Of a stretch of 64,000 nucleotides of DNA, positions 10,892 through 22,095 are shown one piece after another. Numbering within the stretch: position 1 is the stretch's first letter; every line of letters starts with the position of its first letter. Source of the DNA: Pseudomonas sp. IAC-BECa141 (GTDB taxonomy: Bacteria > Pseudomonadota > Gammaproteobacteria > Pseudomonadales > Pseudomonadaceae); NCBI RefSeq assembly GCF_020544405.1, contig NZ_CP065410.1, forward strand, positions 2,294,001 through 2,358,000. The letters run 5' to 3'. Position numbers and translations under genes: made by a program. Under the pieces are notes generated by a model. That model did not search any database. It was not told the origin of the DNA and was given only the letters and a program-made list of their open reading frames with translations.

Positions 10892-12415
10892 ACCTACACT
10901 CATTCGAGAAGGCGGCTGTAACGGGCTCGACACAAAAACGCCAGGGCATTCCCATGCAGCGACTGGAAGAACAAAAAACAGCAGCGCCGAACGTGGCGTT
11001 GGCAGCCATCAAGAGTTGGGGCAGACAGTTCAACCTGCTGCGCTGGTTCTCGCTGGCCAGTTTTTTCATCATCGCGGCCGTGGCGCTGGGGCTGGGTTAT
11101 ATCTCCACGCGCTTCGTGGTTACCGAAAGCGTGGAGCGCGATGCACTGCTCACCGCGCAGTTCGTGCAGGCCATCGGCGATGCGGAAATGCGCCACGCCA
11201 ACATCACGCCGCAACGGACCATGGGCGAAATGCTCGACCCGCGCCAGGATCAGAATTACCCCGACGTCGATCAATTGGCCCATGCCGCGGCCCGCGCGGA
11301 GTTTCTCGATCATGTCGAACACCTGCCCGACGTGTTGCTGGCCACGGTGTATGCCCTGGATCGCACGGTCATCTGGTCGACCAACCCCGAGCTGATCAAC
11401 GTCAAGTTTGAAGACGACGACGAACTGGATGAGTCGTTCGAGATGAAAGTCCCGGTGTCTTCCAGCTATCACAAGATCGACGATGAAAAACCCGAGCAGC
11501 GGCTGTCGCGGGAACCGAAATACCTGTTCATCGAAAACTACATTCCGATGTTCAACGCCGACAAAAGCAAAGTGGTCGCCATGGTGGAAATCTACAAGGA
11601 ACCGGCGGATCTGGTGGACCGCATCGATCGAGGGTTCGCTTCGATCTGGGCCGCGACCCTCCTCGGCGGCGCGGTGATTTACCTGGGGCTGTTCTGGATC
11701 GTGCGGCGCGCCTCGACCCTGCTGCAGAGCCAGCAACGGCAACTGATCAGTAACGAAACCTTTGTCGCCCTGGGCGAGATGTCCTCGGCGGTGGCCCACA
11801 GTTTGCGCAATCCGCTGGCGACCATTCGCTCCAGCGCCGAACTGGCCCAGGAAGTCGCCAGCCCCGGTGCGCAGCGCAATATCGGCGACATCATCAGCCA
11901 GGTCGACCGCATGTCGCGCTGGGTGCGCGAGCTGTTGGTGTCGTTGCGTCCGATGAGTGACGACGGCGAGGCGGTGGAACTGCTGGCGGCGGTCGAGGAC
12001 ACCCTGGGGGCGTTTGACGCGTTGATCCGGCGCAATGGCGTCGAAGTGCGATTCACGCCACAAAATTGCCCGCCGGTCATCAGCCAAAAGGTGCTGCTGA
12101 CGCAAATTCTCAATAGCCTGTTTGCCAACGCCCTGGAAGCGATGCCCAAGGGGGGCGTACTGAGTGTCGAGATTGAAACACCGCACACCGGTCATGTGCG
12201 CATGACCCTGAGCGACACCGGCAGAGGCATGAGCGCGCAGCAGCAACAACTGGTGTTCAAACCGTTTTTCACCACCAAACAGGGCGGCCTCGGGGTCGGC
12301 CTGGCGCTGGTCAAAAGAATCATGGAGCGGTTTCAGGGTTCGGTCGTGCTGACCAGCCGGGAGCAGGAAGGAACCCGCGTCAGTCTCAACTTTAGAGTGG
12401 CATCGGGAGGGGAAT

Positions 12416-13836
<1,421 letters not shown>

Positions 13837-13846
<10 letters not shown>

Positions 13847-14205
13847 ACGGCGTTGCTGCGTGGATTCGGCGGGCTCAGGCATTCGAGCACGCACGTCGGG
13901 TCCAGCACTTCGTCGTTGACGTAAATGCCGCGCTCGGCATCGTAGGTGCGGATGAACACCCGCACCGTCGCATCGGCCACTGTGGGCAGTTGCGAGTCAT
14001 GGAACACGTGGCGATCCGGGATGACGATGAAATCCTGCGGCGGCGTGTCATCGAACGGCCGGGGTGGCTGAGCGGACAGCGACGGCGGAGCGGGGTGGGC
14101 GAAAGGCTGGTCGGAACCGTAGTAATTGAAGTTGCTGTCCAGCGCCTGAGCCTGGGTGGCGGCGAGTAGACAAACGGACAGCAGCAATCGACTGAACATT
14201 CCCAT
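13837..14205 (-). CDS. Small secreted hypothetical protein
   Basis: A 122-aa protein, convergent with and overlapping the regulator gene by 10 bp. A signal peptide (MGMFSRLLLSVCLLAATQAQA) is followed by a short proline-rich stretch and a beta-rich domain (DFIVIPDRHVF, ADATVRVFIRTYDA, GIYVNDEVLD) with two cysteines in PTCVLECL. The start at 14205 was chosen because the signal peptide begins there. No family was recognised. A TTTCCCCA half-site like those at 5224 and 6808 occurs in its upstream region near 14227. Confidence 0.65.
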
Positions 14206-14368
14206 GGCAGCACCTGTGGAAGCGGATTTCCCCAAGGCTGTTAACTATAGCTGTCCGTGATGCAGGCGTTGGTGCAAGTGTTGTCGGCTTACAAGTTCGC
14301 AACAACCTGTAGCGCGAGGCTGAACTAGACTCGGGCCGCTCGATTGTGAGCATCGCCCGGAGTGCGCC

Positions 14369-15175
14369 ATGGAAGTGCCAAACAATAAAAATGCCGTCGA
14401 GAGCAATCGTCAGGCGTGGAATGATTCCGCCCGTCATCATCAGGATTCGCCCGACTGGCAGGCCTTGCTGACCGAAGTCACGCAGGCTGACTTTTCCTGC
14501 CTCGACGACACCCTTCGCGGCTTGCTCGAGCAGGTCGGTGTCGATGGCAAAGACGTCGTTCAGCTGTGTTGCAACAACGGCCGCGAGAGCCTGTCACTCT
14601 TCGCCCTCGGCGCACGGAGCGTGGTCGGTATCGATCAGTCGAGCGCGTTTCTCGAACAGGCCCGCGAACTGAACAAGCGTTCGCCGCACAATGCCGAATT
14701 CATCGAAGCCGATATTCATCATTTGCCTGAAGCGCTGCGCGCCCGTTTCGACGTCGCGCTGATCACCATCGGCGTCTTTGGCTGGATGCCCGACATCGGC
14801 GAATTCTTCCGCCACGTCGCCTCGACCCTCAAGCCGGGCGGACGGCTGGTGATCTACGAAACCCACCCGTTCCTGGAAATGGTCGACCCCGAGGCCGAAG
14901 ACCCGTTTCGCCTCGCCACCTCGTATTTCCGCCAAGAACCTTTCGTGCTGGAAAAACCGATCGTCTACGTCGGCAAGGTCGAACAGCCGGCGGCGAAGTC
15001 CTACTGGTTCGTGCACAGCCTCGGCGCAATCTTCACCGCCGCCATCGAGGCCGGCCTGAACATCACGCACTTCAAGGAATACCCGCACTCGAACCGGGAA
15101 GACGTGTATGACCAGTACCAGAACCGCGAGGCGCAGATGCCGATGTGTTTTACGTTGGTAGTCATTAAAAGCTGA
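14369..15175 (+). CDS. Class I SAM-dependent methyltransferase
   Basis: A 268-aa protein with a Rossmann methyltransferase fold. Motif I is VVQLCCNNGRESLSL (variant of the glycine-rich loop), then GIDQSSAFLEQA for the acidic ribose-binding residue, IEADIHHLP for the adenine-side motif and LKPGGRLVIYE as the post-motif. The substrate cannot be read from sequence. It stands alone, convergent with the exopolysaccharide operon across a REP pair. Confidence 0.75.
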   Translation: MEVPNNKNAVESNRQAWNDSARHHQDSPDWQALLTEVTQADFSCLDDTLRGLLEQVGVDGKDVVQLCCNNGRESLSLFALGARSVVGIDQSSAFLEQARELNKRSPHNAEFIEADIHHLPEALRARFDVALITIGVFGWMPDIGEFFRHVASTLKPGGRLVIYETHPFLEMVDPEAEDPFRLATSYFRQEPFVLEKPIVYVGKVEQPAAKSYWFVHSLGAIFTAAIEAGLNITHFKEYPHSNREDVYDQYQNREAQMPMCFTLVVIKS

Positions 15176-15212
15176 AGTTCTGGCGAACCGGTGTGTTGAG
15201 CTTACGAGCCCC

Positions 15213-15302
15213 TTCGCGAGCAAGCTCGCTCCCACAGTGTTTGCGGCGTACACAAATATGTAGTTCACCGAGAATTACTGTGGGAGCGAGCTTGCTCGCG
15301 AA
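15213..15302. repeat. REP pair (inverted, REPIN-like)
   Basis: Two copies of a Pseudomonas REP sequence lie in inverted orientation: 15213-15236 (core gcgagcaagctcgctccca) and 15279-15302 (tgtgggagcgagcttgctcg). They could form a long hairpin between two convergent genes and end both transcripts. The same core occurs at 36222-36290. Confidence 0.85.
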
Positions 15303-15338
15303 AGCGATAGAGAGAACGCCGCAAATCTCAAAACTGGA

Positions 15339-16031
15339 TCAAGCCTGCGCAGCCGCCGTCACCACCGGCCGTCCCGGTTTGCGCAGCGGGTCCAGGCGTG
15401 AGCCGGCGTAGCGGGTTTCGCGGAAGAACCGCCATTTGCCGAACAGGCAATAGACGTGGGTGACGCGGCCCTGTTCGTGGTAGCCCATGCGGATGTGCAG
15501 TTTCAGCGCCGGGATGTTGTGGGTTTCGCAGACATCCACCACTTTGTGGCAGCCCTGAGCGGCCATGGCCTCCCAGAGGGCGACCTGGACGTCCACTGAC
15601 AGGCTGCTGCCGAAGTAGGCGCGGGTCATTTCGCCGCCGAATTCGAAGAACTCGCCGGGTTTGACCGGGAAGGTGCAGCCGTAATAGTGGCGGTCGTGGT
15701 AGTCGCGAATGCTGCCCCAGATGAACGCCACCGCATGGCCGTCGGCGTCCAGGTACATGTGCCCGGTGTGGCCCTCGTTGGCCAGTTCGGCCATGGTCTG
15801 CACGCGGTCACCGAAGTGTTTGGCGAACGCGCCGGCATTCTCGGCGGTGATGTCGACTTTGCGCAGGCCGTCGTAGGGGCGCAGCTTGTGCGGCGGTACC
15901 GGGCTGACCAGGTCGCGCTCCATCCACAACAGTTCCCAATGGAAGAACACGTAGCGTTTCCACAACGTGCCGAAGGTGCGGCTCAGGCCTTTTTGCTTGA
16001 TACGTTCGCGCAGCTTTTGAATGACGCTCAT
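15339..16031 (-). CDS. GNAT-type acyltransferase-like protein, last gene of the EPS operon
   Basis: A 230-aa protein with strong similarity along its length to the one at 18102-18791: both have a basic N-terminus, then HWELLWMERDLVSPVPP or HQELLWMERDLVSPVPP, KHFGDRV/RHFGDRV, GHAVAFIWG, HYYGC.FPVKPGEFFEFGGE, VVDVCE.HNIPALKLH and a C-terminus with RKPxRP. The VCE.HNIPALKLHIRMGY block fits a GNAT acetyl-CoA fold. It probably modifies a sugar or precursor in polysaccharide synthesis (inferred). The start at 16031 has GGAGGGC upstream; 118 bp separate it from the YdjC gene before it. Confidence 0.65.
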   Translation of the reverse strand: MSVIQKLRERIKQKGLSRTFGTLWKRYVFFHWELLWMERDLVSPVPPHKLRPYDGLRKVDITAENAGAFAKHFGDRVQTMAELANEGHTGHMYLDADGHAVAFIWGSIRDYHDRHYYGCTFPVKPGEFFEFGGEMTRAYFGSSLSVDVQVALWEAMAAQGCHKVVDVCETHNIPALKLHIRMGYHEQGRVTHVYCLFGKWRFFRETRYAGSRLDPLRKPGRPVVTAAAQA

Positions 16032-16149
16032 GATGCCCTCCGTGGCCGAAGCCCGGGTGTTGTGGATGTCGCTTTTGTGGGTATAGATCAAGCCTTGCCA
16101 GTTCATGTCAAAGCGCCAGCTTTGAATTTATTGCAAGTTATGTAACCGT

Positions 16150-16938
16150 TCAGAGTGCCGCGGCACCGCGTAGGAAATCCCTGTTCAAGTCGGCATAGGA
16201 AACCCGTGGAACGCCCGCCAGCCGCTGCTCTAGCACAAGGCTCAGAGACTCTCCGGGTTGCAAATAGGCATCACCGAAGTCCGCCCCGAGCTGGTTTGGA
16301 TGGGCGACTATTTCCAGCACACCGTCGGTCGGCGCGGGCGCGTTGCGCAGGTCCACCGGTGTGCAGACGTAATCCGCCGTAACCCCGGCCAGACCTTGCA
16401 ACCGACGGTTGAGCAACCCCTTGAACACGCGTTTGGGCAGGCTGAGGTTTTGCCCCAGGTTGCGCGCCAGGCGCACCGGCACCCCTTGATGGGCGGCGAA
16501 GCGCGCGACGATCTCGCCGATCGGCCAGATGTTGTGCACGTGCTGATGTGAATCGAGGTGGCTGGGACGCACCCCGTGATCGACGCAGCGCTGCCACTGC
16601 GCCTGCAATTCTTCCTGCACCGCCTCGCGATCTTCCCGGCTCAGCCACAAGCTGTGGCGAGGCAGGTTGAGGTCGAACACGCCGTGGCTGTCGCAGAAAG
16701 TGCGACGTTCGAGAATCGCCCGGCTCAAGGGTCGGCCGTAGGTCAGATTGAAGTGCAGGCCGATCCGGCCTTCCAGCAGCGGCAGCCGGGCCAAGGCGCA
16801 GGCCGCTTCGAACGCCGGCATGTTGGCCATGGCGGTGGCGGAACTGATGACCCCGGCCTGGAATGCACCGAGAATCACCGCGTTTTCGTTCGGGCTCAGG
16901 CCGAAATCGTCAGCGTTGACTATGACTTGGCGAGGCAT
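16150..16938 (-). CDS. YdjC/ChbG-family carbohydrate deacetylase
   Basis: A 262-aa protein with the YdjC signature: VNADDFGLSPNEN at residues 6-18 (metal-binding Asp pair), GLHFNLTYGRPL with its His, and SHLDSHQHVHN with the catalytic/metal histidines. It ends without a signal peptide, so it is probably cytoplasmic. Family members remove acetyl groups from N-acetylated saccharides or lipid-linked sugars. The start overlaps the FemAB-like gene by 29 bp, so it belongs to the polysaccharide operon and may tailor repeat-unit precursors. Confidence 0.8.
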   Translation of the reverse strand: MPRQVIVNADDFGLSPNENAVILGAFQAGVISSATAMANMPAFEAACALARLPLLEGRIGLHFNLTYGRPLSRAILERRTFCDSHGVFDLNLPRHSLWLSREDREAVQEELQAQWQRCVDHGVRPSHLDSHQHVHNIWPIGEIVARFAAHQGVPVRLARNLGQNLSLPKRVFKGLLNRRLQGLAGVTADYVCTPVDLRNAPAPTDGVLEIVAHPNQLGADFGDAYLQPGESLSLVLEQRLAGVPRVSYADLNRDFLRGAAAL

Positions 16939-18097
16939 GTTTGCCCTCCTTGGTCGGGTTGATCACTGCTGTCGCAATGGCCGCCGCTTTGGCCGCCGCA
17001 CGCTTCGCCCGCCATTGTTGCAACGCAGGCTTGAGCCGGTGCCAGACGCGCAGCCCCAGCCCGAGCAACAGACCGCTCGGGCGCCACGAATAGAAGCTCC
17101 AGCGCCAGTGTTCCAGTTGCCCGGTCATGCGTTCGTGCAGTTGATGGCTGGAGTTTTCCAGGCTGACCCGCGAGGCATCGATCCAGCGCCAATTGTCGTC
17201 CAGCCCCCAGCGTATCCATTCCTCCAGCAACACCCGGCCGCTGCCCAGATCGGCGTATTGCGGCAGGAAGGCGAGGTTGTAGTCGTAGAGCCGGCCCTGT
17301 TCGAACAGGCCGAGCCGATAGCTGATGCAACGTCCGTCCAACTCCAGCATCACCACGCGGACCCGATCCGAAGCGGCGAGGGCGGTGAAGGCGTTTTCCA
17401 TGCAGCGGCGGCTGCGCTCGCTGGCAAAGATTCCGACGCCTTCGTCGCCTTTCCAACTGACCGCTTCGACTTCACTGATGGCCTGCAGCAACGGGCCCAT
17501 GCTGGTCGCGTCAGGAATGATCCGCCGGACTTCGGCGCCGCACGCGGCAATCCGTTTGCGCGCCCGGCGCAGCTTATAGCGCGGGTCGCCCGAGACTTCC
17601 TGGCGATCGGCGTCGCTGATCAGGTGCACCGGCACCCGGCAGCTCAAGCGACGTTCGCCGGTGGAGCTGTGGGCCATCCATTCGGTGAGCAGGCTTTCGG
17701 CGCCGACCGGCTCGGCGATTTCGTTGAGTTGCAACAGGGCGTGGGGCACTCGCTGGCGAATCAGCCGCAAGGCCTGGCGCATGTCTTCGGCATTCAGCCG
17801 TGATAACAACGCCAGGCGATCGGCCAGCGGATAACCCAGGTGGTGCACCACCCGAAACGGCAAACCGAAAAACCGTTCATGGCTCGCCACCAGCGGCAGG
17901 CACAAGCGCAATTCGTCCGCTTCCCAGCCCAGCAATACATGCAGCCGCTCGTGCGCGTCGAGCGCCTGCTCTGCCGCACGCAGCCAGTCGAGGCTGTTGA
18001 ACGGCGTGTGATCCGTCACCCGCAGGCGCAGCGCTTCATGAGCCGCCGTCGGGAAGTCAGGTGCGCACAACGAGGTGCGCCATTCGAATCGCGCCAT
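16910..18097 (-). CDS. FemAB/CelD-type GNAT-fold transferase
   Basis: A 395-aa protein of the FemAB-like acyltransferase type often found in exopolysaccharide clusters. Residues around 240-330 form the GNAT-like half: RRCMENAFTALA, RVVMLELDGRCISYRLGLFEQGRLYDYNLAFLPQYADLGSG and then RVLLEEWIRWGL. The C-terminus is basic (KRAAAKAAA), possibly membrane or nucleic-acid contacting. The start at 18097 was chosen because it is 4 bp after the upstream stop; the longer frame starting at 18217 overlaps the upstream gene extensively. The acyl donor and acceptor are unknown. Confidence 0.7.
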   Translation of the reverse strand: MARFEWRTSLCAPDFPTAAHEALRLRVTDHTPFNSLDWLRAAEQALDAHERLHVLLGWEADELRLCLPLVASHERFFGLPFRVVHHLGYPLADRLALLSRLNAEDMRQALRLIRQRVPHALLQLNEIAEPVGAESLLTEWMAHSSTGERRLSCRVPVHLISDADRQEVSGDPRYKLRRARKRIAACGAEVRRIIPDATSMGPLLQAISEVEAVSWKGDEGVGIFASERSRRCMENAFTALAASDRVRVVMLELDGRCISYRLGLFEQGRLYDYNLAFLPQYADLGSGRVLLEEWIRWGLDDNWRWIDASRVSLENSSHQLHERMTGQLEHWRWSFYSWRPSGLLLGLGLRVWHRLKPALQQWRAKRAAAKAAAIATAVINPTKEGKHASPSHSQR

Positions 18098-18101
18098 AGG
18101 C

Positions 18102-18791
18102 TCAGGTCGCCGTTGCTGTGACAGGTGGACGGGAAGGTTTGCGCAGCGCGTCCAGACGCGATCCGCTGTAGCGGGTTTCGCGATAGAAGCGCCAGCGACC
18201 GAACAACTCATACACATTCATGATCCGGCCCTGTTCGGTATAGCCCATGCGCAGGTGCAGCTTGAGCGCCGGAATGTTGTGGAACTCGCAGACGTCCACA
18301 ACCTTGTCGCAGCCCTGGGCGGCCATGGCTTTCCACAGTTGCAGTTGCAGGTCCACCGACAGTTCGGTGCCCCAATACGAGCGGGCCAGTTCGCCGCCGA
18401 ACTCGAAGAATTCACCGGGTTTCACCGGGAACAGGCAGCCGTAATAGTGGCGGTCGAAATAGTCCCGGGCGGTGCCCCAGATGAAGGCCACCGCATGGCC
18501 CTGATCGTCCAGATGCATGTGCCCGGTGTGATGTTCCCGGGCCAGTTCAGCCATGGTGCCGACGCGGTCGCCGAAGTGGCGGGCGAAGGCGCTGACGTTG
18601 TCCGGGGTAATTTTCACCACCCGCAGCGGCGGGTAGGGCTTGAGGCTGTGGGGCGGCACCGGACTGACCAGATCGCGCTCCATCCACAGCAGTTCCTGAT
18701 GAGAAAAGACGTAGTGCTTCCACACCTTGGCCATGGTGGCCCGCAGGCCTTTGCGTTTGATGTGATCGCTGACTTTTTGCAGAACATTCAT
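18102..18791 (-). CDS. GNAT-type acyltransferase-like protein, paralogue of 15339-16031
   Basis: A 229-aa protein closely matching the last gene of the operon over its whole length (for example LWMERDLVSPVPPHSLKPY, HFGDRVGTMAELA, GHAVAFIWGTARDYFDRHYYG and HNIPALKLHLRMGY). The start at 18791 has an AGGAG site. The two copies bracket the FemAB-like and YdjC genes, so duplication within the operon is evident. Both copies keep all the shared blocks, suggesting separate acceptors or acyl positions rather than decay. Confidence 0.65.
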   Translation of the reverse strand: MNVLQKVSDHIKRKGLRATMAKVWKHYVFSHQELLWMERDLVSPVPPHSLKPYPPLRVVKITPDNVSAFARHFGDRVGTMAELAREHHTGHMHLDDQGHAVAFIWGTARDYFDRHYYGCLFPVKPGEFFEFGGELARSYWGTELSVDLQLQLWKAMAAQGCDKVVDVCEFHNIPALKLHLRMGYTEQGRIMNVYELFGRWRFYRETRYSGSRLDALRKPSRPPVTATAT

Positions 18792-18859
18792 GGTCGTTGC
18801 TCCTGATGGCGAGTCATCGCGCGGCCAGGGGCCAGCGCGGCCGGACATCAACAGGGCGG

Positions 18860-20779
18860 TCATGAGGCGCTCCAGCTCAGGGCAAACAGGGTCTGCCCGG
18901 GCAGCTCGAAGCGCACGCGACCGTCCTGACAGCGAAAAGGTGCGTCGCGACTGCGGTTGTCGGCGCCGAAATAACGCAGCGCGCCGTTGTTCAACGGGCA
19001 TTTGGCACCCGCCAGATCGACACGCTGCAAACGCGTGCCTTTGTTCACGCCGAGCAGTCCGCGCTGATCGTCGCTAGACATCGCCAGCACATCGACTTCG
19101 AACGCATCGTTCTCCAGCCACAGCACGTTGTGCAGCCAGTGCTGCTGAATGAACTGCTGGGCCAGGCCCACCGGTTTCAATTCGAAGCGGTCATCGCCCA
19201 GCACCCGCAACATGCCTTTGGGGTATTGCGGCTCATCGGCGGCCTGGAACCAGTTGAGCAGGGTCAGCAAACCGTCCTGAGAGGCGTTGATCACCACCGA
19301 GGCCCACCACAGCGAGGTGAAATGGGTTTCCTGATCGTAGGGGCTCAGGCTTGAGCCGCTGGACAGATTGGTCTGGTCCAGCAACAAGGCTTTGCGTGGC
19401 TGACCCTTGGCGTCGAGGCCGACCAGATCCGCCGCCCGGCGCACGCTGTCGCGGTAGACGCGGGTGGCGAGCAGGTCGCGAATCATCCACTCGTGCCAGG
19501 CCAGCGCATCGACCTGATCGGCGGACTCACTCAGCAGGCGCCGCGCCCAGTCGATGCCACGCTTGTTCGCCGCGTTGTCAGCGAACGGCCCGTTGACCAA
19601 TCGCGAACTGGCCGGCATCGCAATACGCACACCGGCCTGGGCATTGGCCGGATCGCTGCGCACTTGCCGGGCCATGCTGGTGAAGATCGAACGGTATTGC
19701 TCGTAACTCGAATAATTCAGGTTGGGCTCGTCGGCGAACCCGATGTAGTGGGTGCCTTTACCGCCCAGCGCACGGGTGCCGGCGAGCCAGGCGTCGAGGC
19801 CGCTGTTGCTTTGCACGTCGGCGCGCAGATCGGCCTGACGTTGGCTGCCGGCGAGCAAGGTGATGTCCTGACGAATGCCGAAACGATCCTGATAGACCTG
19901 GCGAAACGCATCTTCGAAGTGCGGATTTTTCGCCGTCACGTCGACAAAACTGTAGTAACTGGCGGCTGTCGGTTTCAGCGCATCGAGCAGCGGATGACTG
20001 GCCGGCGGCGGCATCACGTAGGGCAGGGCGATGCCCAGATCCGGGGTGCGGCCGAGGACTTTGTCGTGCAGGGTCAGGCGCGTCTGGCCGTCGTCTTCGC
20101 GCAGCGGTTTGAGCTGTTGCGGGGTCTGTGCAAACAGATTGGCCGTGCCATCGAGCCAGAACGCCGCTTTGCCACTGCCTTGCAGACGCAGGCGCCAGAC
20201 CTGTTCGCGTTCGCTGACCGGCAACGCCACCTGATCGAACTGCCAATAGGCGCGATAGGGTTTGAGTGCCAATGACAGCTGTTGTCCATCGCCGATTCGC
20301 TGCGCTTGCAGGCCGCTGACACCGCCGTGGAACTTGCCCGCCAATATCGCGTGCTCACCCGCAGCGACCTTGAAATACAGTTCATCGCCGTTACGGGTTT
20401 GCGCACTGAAATGCACCTTGGCCGGGGCGAACAGCGCCACGGTGTTTTCGTCGTGTTCGACCCGGTATATGCGGAAGCTGTAGCCGGGGATTTCCAGCTG
20501 ATAACTCGCGGCGCCCGGCGCCAATGGCCAGCTCTGACTGCCACGGGTTTCGCTGGCTTTTATGAAGCGGTCGCCCTGCAATTGGCCCCGGCCGTCGAGC
20601 AGGTAAATGTGCTCTTCGTTGGCCTGCGCCTGCCACGCCGGCGCCCAGCGCACGGTTACCGTATCGGGGCGATCGGCTTGCAGGTACAGGCTGCCGTCGC
20701 GAATGTCGCCCCAGCGCATCGACGCCGCGAAGGCGTCCAGTGACAGACCGAGACCGAGCAGCAGGGCCAGGCCTTTCAT
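18860..20779 (-). CDS. Exported glycosidase-like protein of the EPS operon
   Basis: A 639-aa protein with a signal peptide (MKGLALLLGLGLSLDAFA), an N-terminal beta-rich region of about 270 residues and a central region like a clan-A (TIM-barrel) glycosidase. The barrel carries HYIGFADEPNLNYSS, where E351 sits in the position of the acid/base of the N-E-P type motif, and later DALAWHEWMIRD and KALLLDQTNLSSGSS. A beta-rich C-terminus follows. Secreted glycosidases in such operons trim or release polymer. I cannot place it in a GH family and did not find a certain nucleophile. It overlaps the flippase stop by 4 bp (ATGA). Confidence 0.65.
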   Translation of the reverse strand: MKGLALLLGLGLSLDAFAASMRWGDIRDGSLYLQADRPDTVTVRWAPAWQAQANEEHIYLLDGRGQLQGDRFIKASETRGSQSWPLAPGAASYQLEIPGYSFRIYRVEHDENTVALFAPAKVHFSAQTRNGDELYFKVAAGEHAILAGKFHGGVSGLQAQRIGDGQQLSLALKPYRAYWQFDQVALPVSEREQVWRLRLQGSGKAAFWLDGTANLFAQTPQQLKPLREDDGQTRLTLHDKVLGRTPDLGIALPYVMPPPASHPLLDALKPTAASYYSFVDVTAKNPHFEDAFRQVYQDRFGIRQDITLLAGSQRQADLRADVQSNSGLDAWLAGTRALGGKGTHYIGFADEPNLNYSSYEQYRSIFTSMARQVRSDPANAQAGVRIAMPASSRLVNGPFADNAANKRGIDWARRLLSESADQVDALAWHEWMIRDLLATRVYRDSVRRAADLVGLDAKGQPRKALLLDQTNLSSGSSLSPYDQETHFTSLWWASVVINASQDGLLTLLNWFQAADEPQYPKGMLRVLGDDRFELKPVGLAQQFIQQHWLHNVLWLENDAFEVDVLAMSSDDQRGLLGVNKGTRLQRVDLAGAKCPLNNGALRYFGADNRSRDAPFRCQDGRVRFELPGQTLFALSWSAS

Positions 20780-22095
20780 GCCGATTTTCGCTGTAAAAAG
20801 CGACGCTGCAACATCAGCCACATCGGCGTGAGGTCGTTAGGCAGAATGATCAGGGTTTGCCAGAACGCCACGCCGCTCAACCGGCAGTACAACACCAGCA
20901 TCGCCACGGTCACCGCCAGATAGGCAATCGACGAAGCCGCCGCCGCGCCGACGATGCCGTAGGCCGGAATCAGCAAAAGATTCAGCGCAAGGTTGAGCAG
21001 CGCGCCAATCCCCATCATCAACGACACCGTGCCGGGGCGATTCTTGCCGATCAGGTCCAGGCGCAGGATGCTCGCGTAGCACAGGCCCAGCAGCCCCGGC
21101 AGCAACGCCAGCAGTGCCGGATACGCCGGTTGGTAGGCGACGCCGAACAGGGTGACGATCAGCCATTCGCCGATCACGGCCATGGTCAGGCAGGCGCCGA
21201 GCATCACCGTGGCGGTCAGGCGCAGGGCCAGCGGGGTGACCTTGTCCATGCCTTCGTCCTGTTGCAGCAGGCGTTTCATCAGCGGCGTGGTCACCGCTTC
21301 CGGGACGATCAGCAGCAACTCGGCGGCGGCGCTGGCCATCGCGTAATGCCCGAGGGCGGTGCTGCCGAGCAGGGCGCCGATGAACAGGTAATCGGAACGC
21401 AGGATCACCTGCTGGAACAGCAGATCGGGATGGCTGCGCGCACTGAAGCGCAGCAGTTCGTTCTGGCTGGCGCGGTCCCATTGCAACTGCAACGGCTGCG
21501 CGCGTTTGAGCCACAGCCAGCCGACCAGTACCACCAGACTGATGCCGGCCAGCCAACTGATCAGCGCCGCTTCAAGCGCCGCTTCTTTCCACATCCAGAA
21601 CAGCGCGAGAAACAGCAGCAGCGGCGCCAACGATTCCACCAGGCGCAAGGCATTGAACGCGACCACCCCGCCGGACGCATTGTGCAAGGTCAGCAAGCCG
21701 CTTTTGAGTACGGTCAACGGCACCGCCAACAGCAACAGCCACGCCAGCAGACCGAGTTGCATGGTCACGTCCAGTTCACTGCCGAACTCGCGCACCAGCG
21801 CCACCACCAGCAAGGTCAACAAACCGGCGAGCAAGCAGCCGAACACCAGCACCTGAGCCAGCAGCAACCCCATCGGCCGTTGCTTGGCCGCCTGATAACC
21901 GACCGCCGAATTAAGACCGCCGCTGGTGGCCGCGCTGATCAGATCGGGCAGGGTGCTGAGCAGGGCGAACAGGCCCCGTTCGCTGGGGCCGAGGATCCGC
22001 GCCAGCAGCACATTCCTCAGCAGACGCAGGCTGATCATCGCCAGTTTGGTGCCCATGCTCAGCGCCAGGTGCTTGAGGTAATTGCCTCGACTCAT
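20776..22095 (-). CDS. wzx: Polysaccharide flippase (Wzx / MOP superfamily)
   Basis: A 439-aa integral membrane protein with about 12 hydrophobic segments and the Wzx-type N-terminus (LLRNVLLARILGPSERGLFALLSTLPDL). Such proteins flip undecaprenyl-linked repeat units to the periplasm. It overlaps the deacetylase upstream and the glycosidase downstream by 4 bp each (ATGA). Together with the Wzy, Wzz and Wza genes it supports a Wzx/Wzy-type assembly route. Confidence 0.8.
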   Translation of the reverse strand: MSRGNYLKHLALSMGTKLAMISLRLLRNVLLARILGPSERGLFALLSTLPDLISAATSGGLNSAVGYQAAKQRPMGLLLAQVLVFGCLLAGLLTLLVVALVREFGSELDVTMQLGLLAWLLLLAVPLTVLKSGLLTLHNASGGVVAFNALRLVESLAPLLLFLALFWMWKEAALEAALISWLAGISLVVLVGWLWLKRAQPLQLQWDRASQNELLRFSARSHPDLLFQQVILRSDYLFIGALLGSTALGHYAMASAAAELLLIVPEAVTTPLMKRLLQQDEGMDKVTPLALRLTATVMLGACLTMAVIGEWLIVTLFGVAYQPAYPALLALLPGLLGLCYASILRLDLIGKNRPGTVSLMMGIGALLNLALNLLLIPAYGIVGAAAASSIAYLAVTVAMLVLYCRLSGVAFWQTLIILPNDLTPMWLMLQRRFLQRKSA

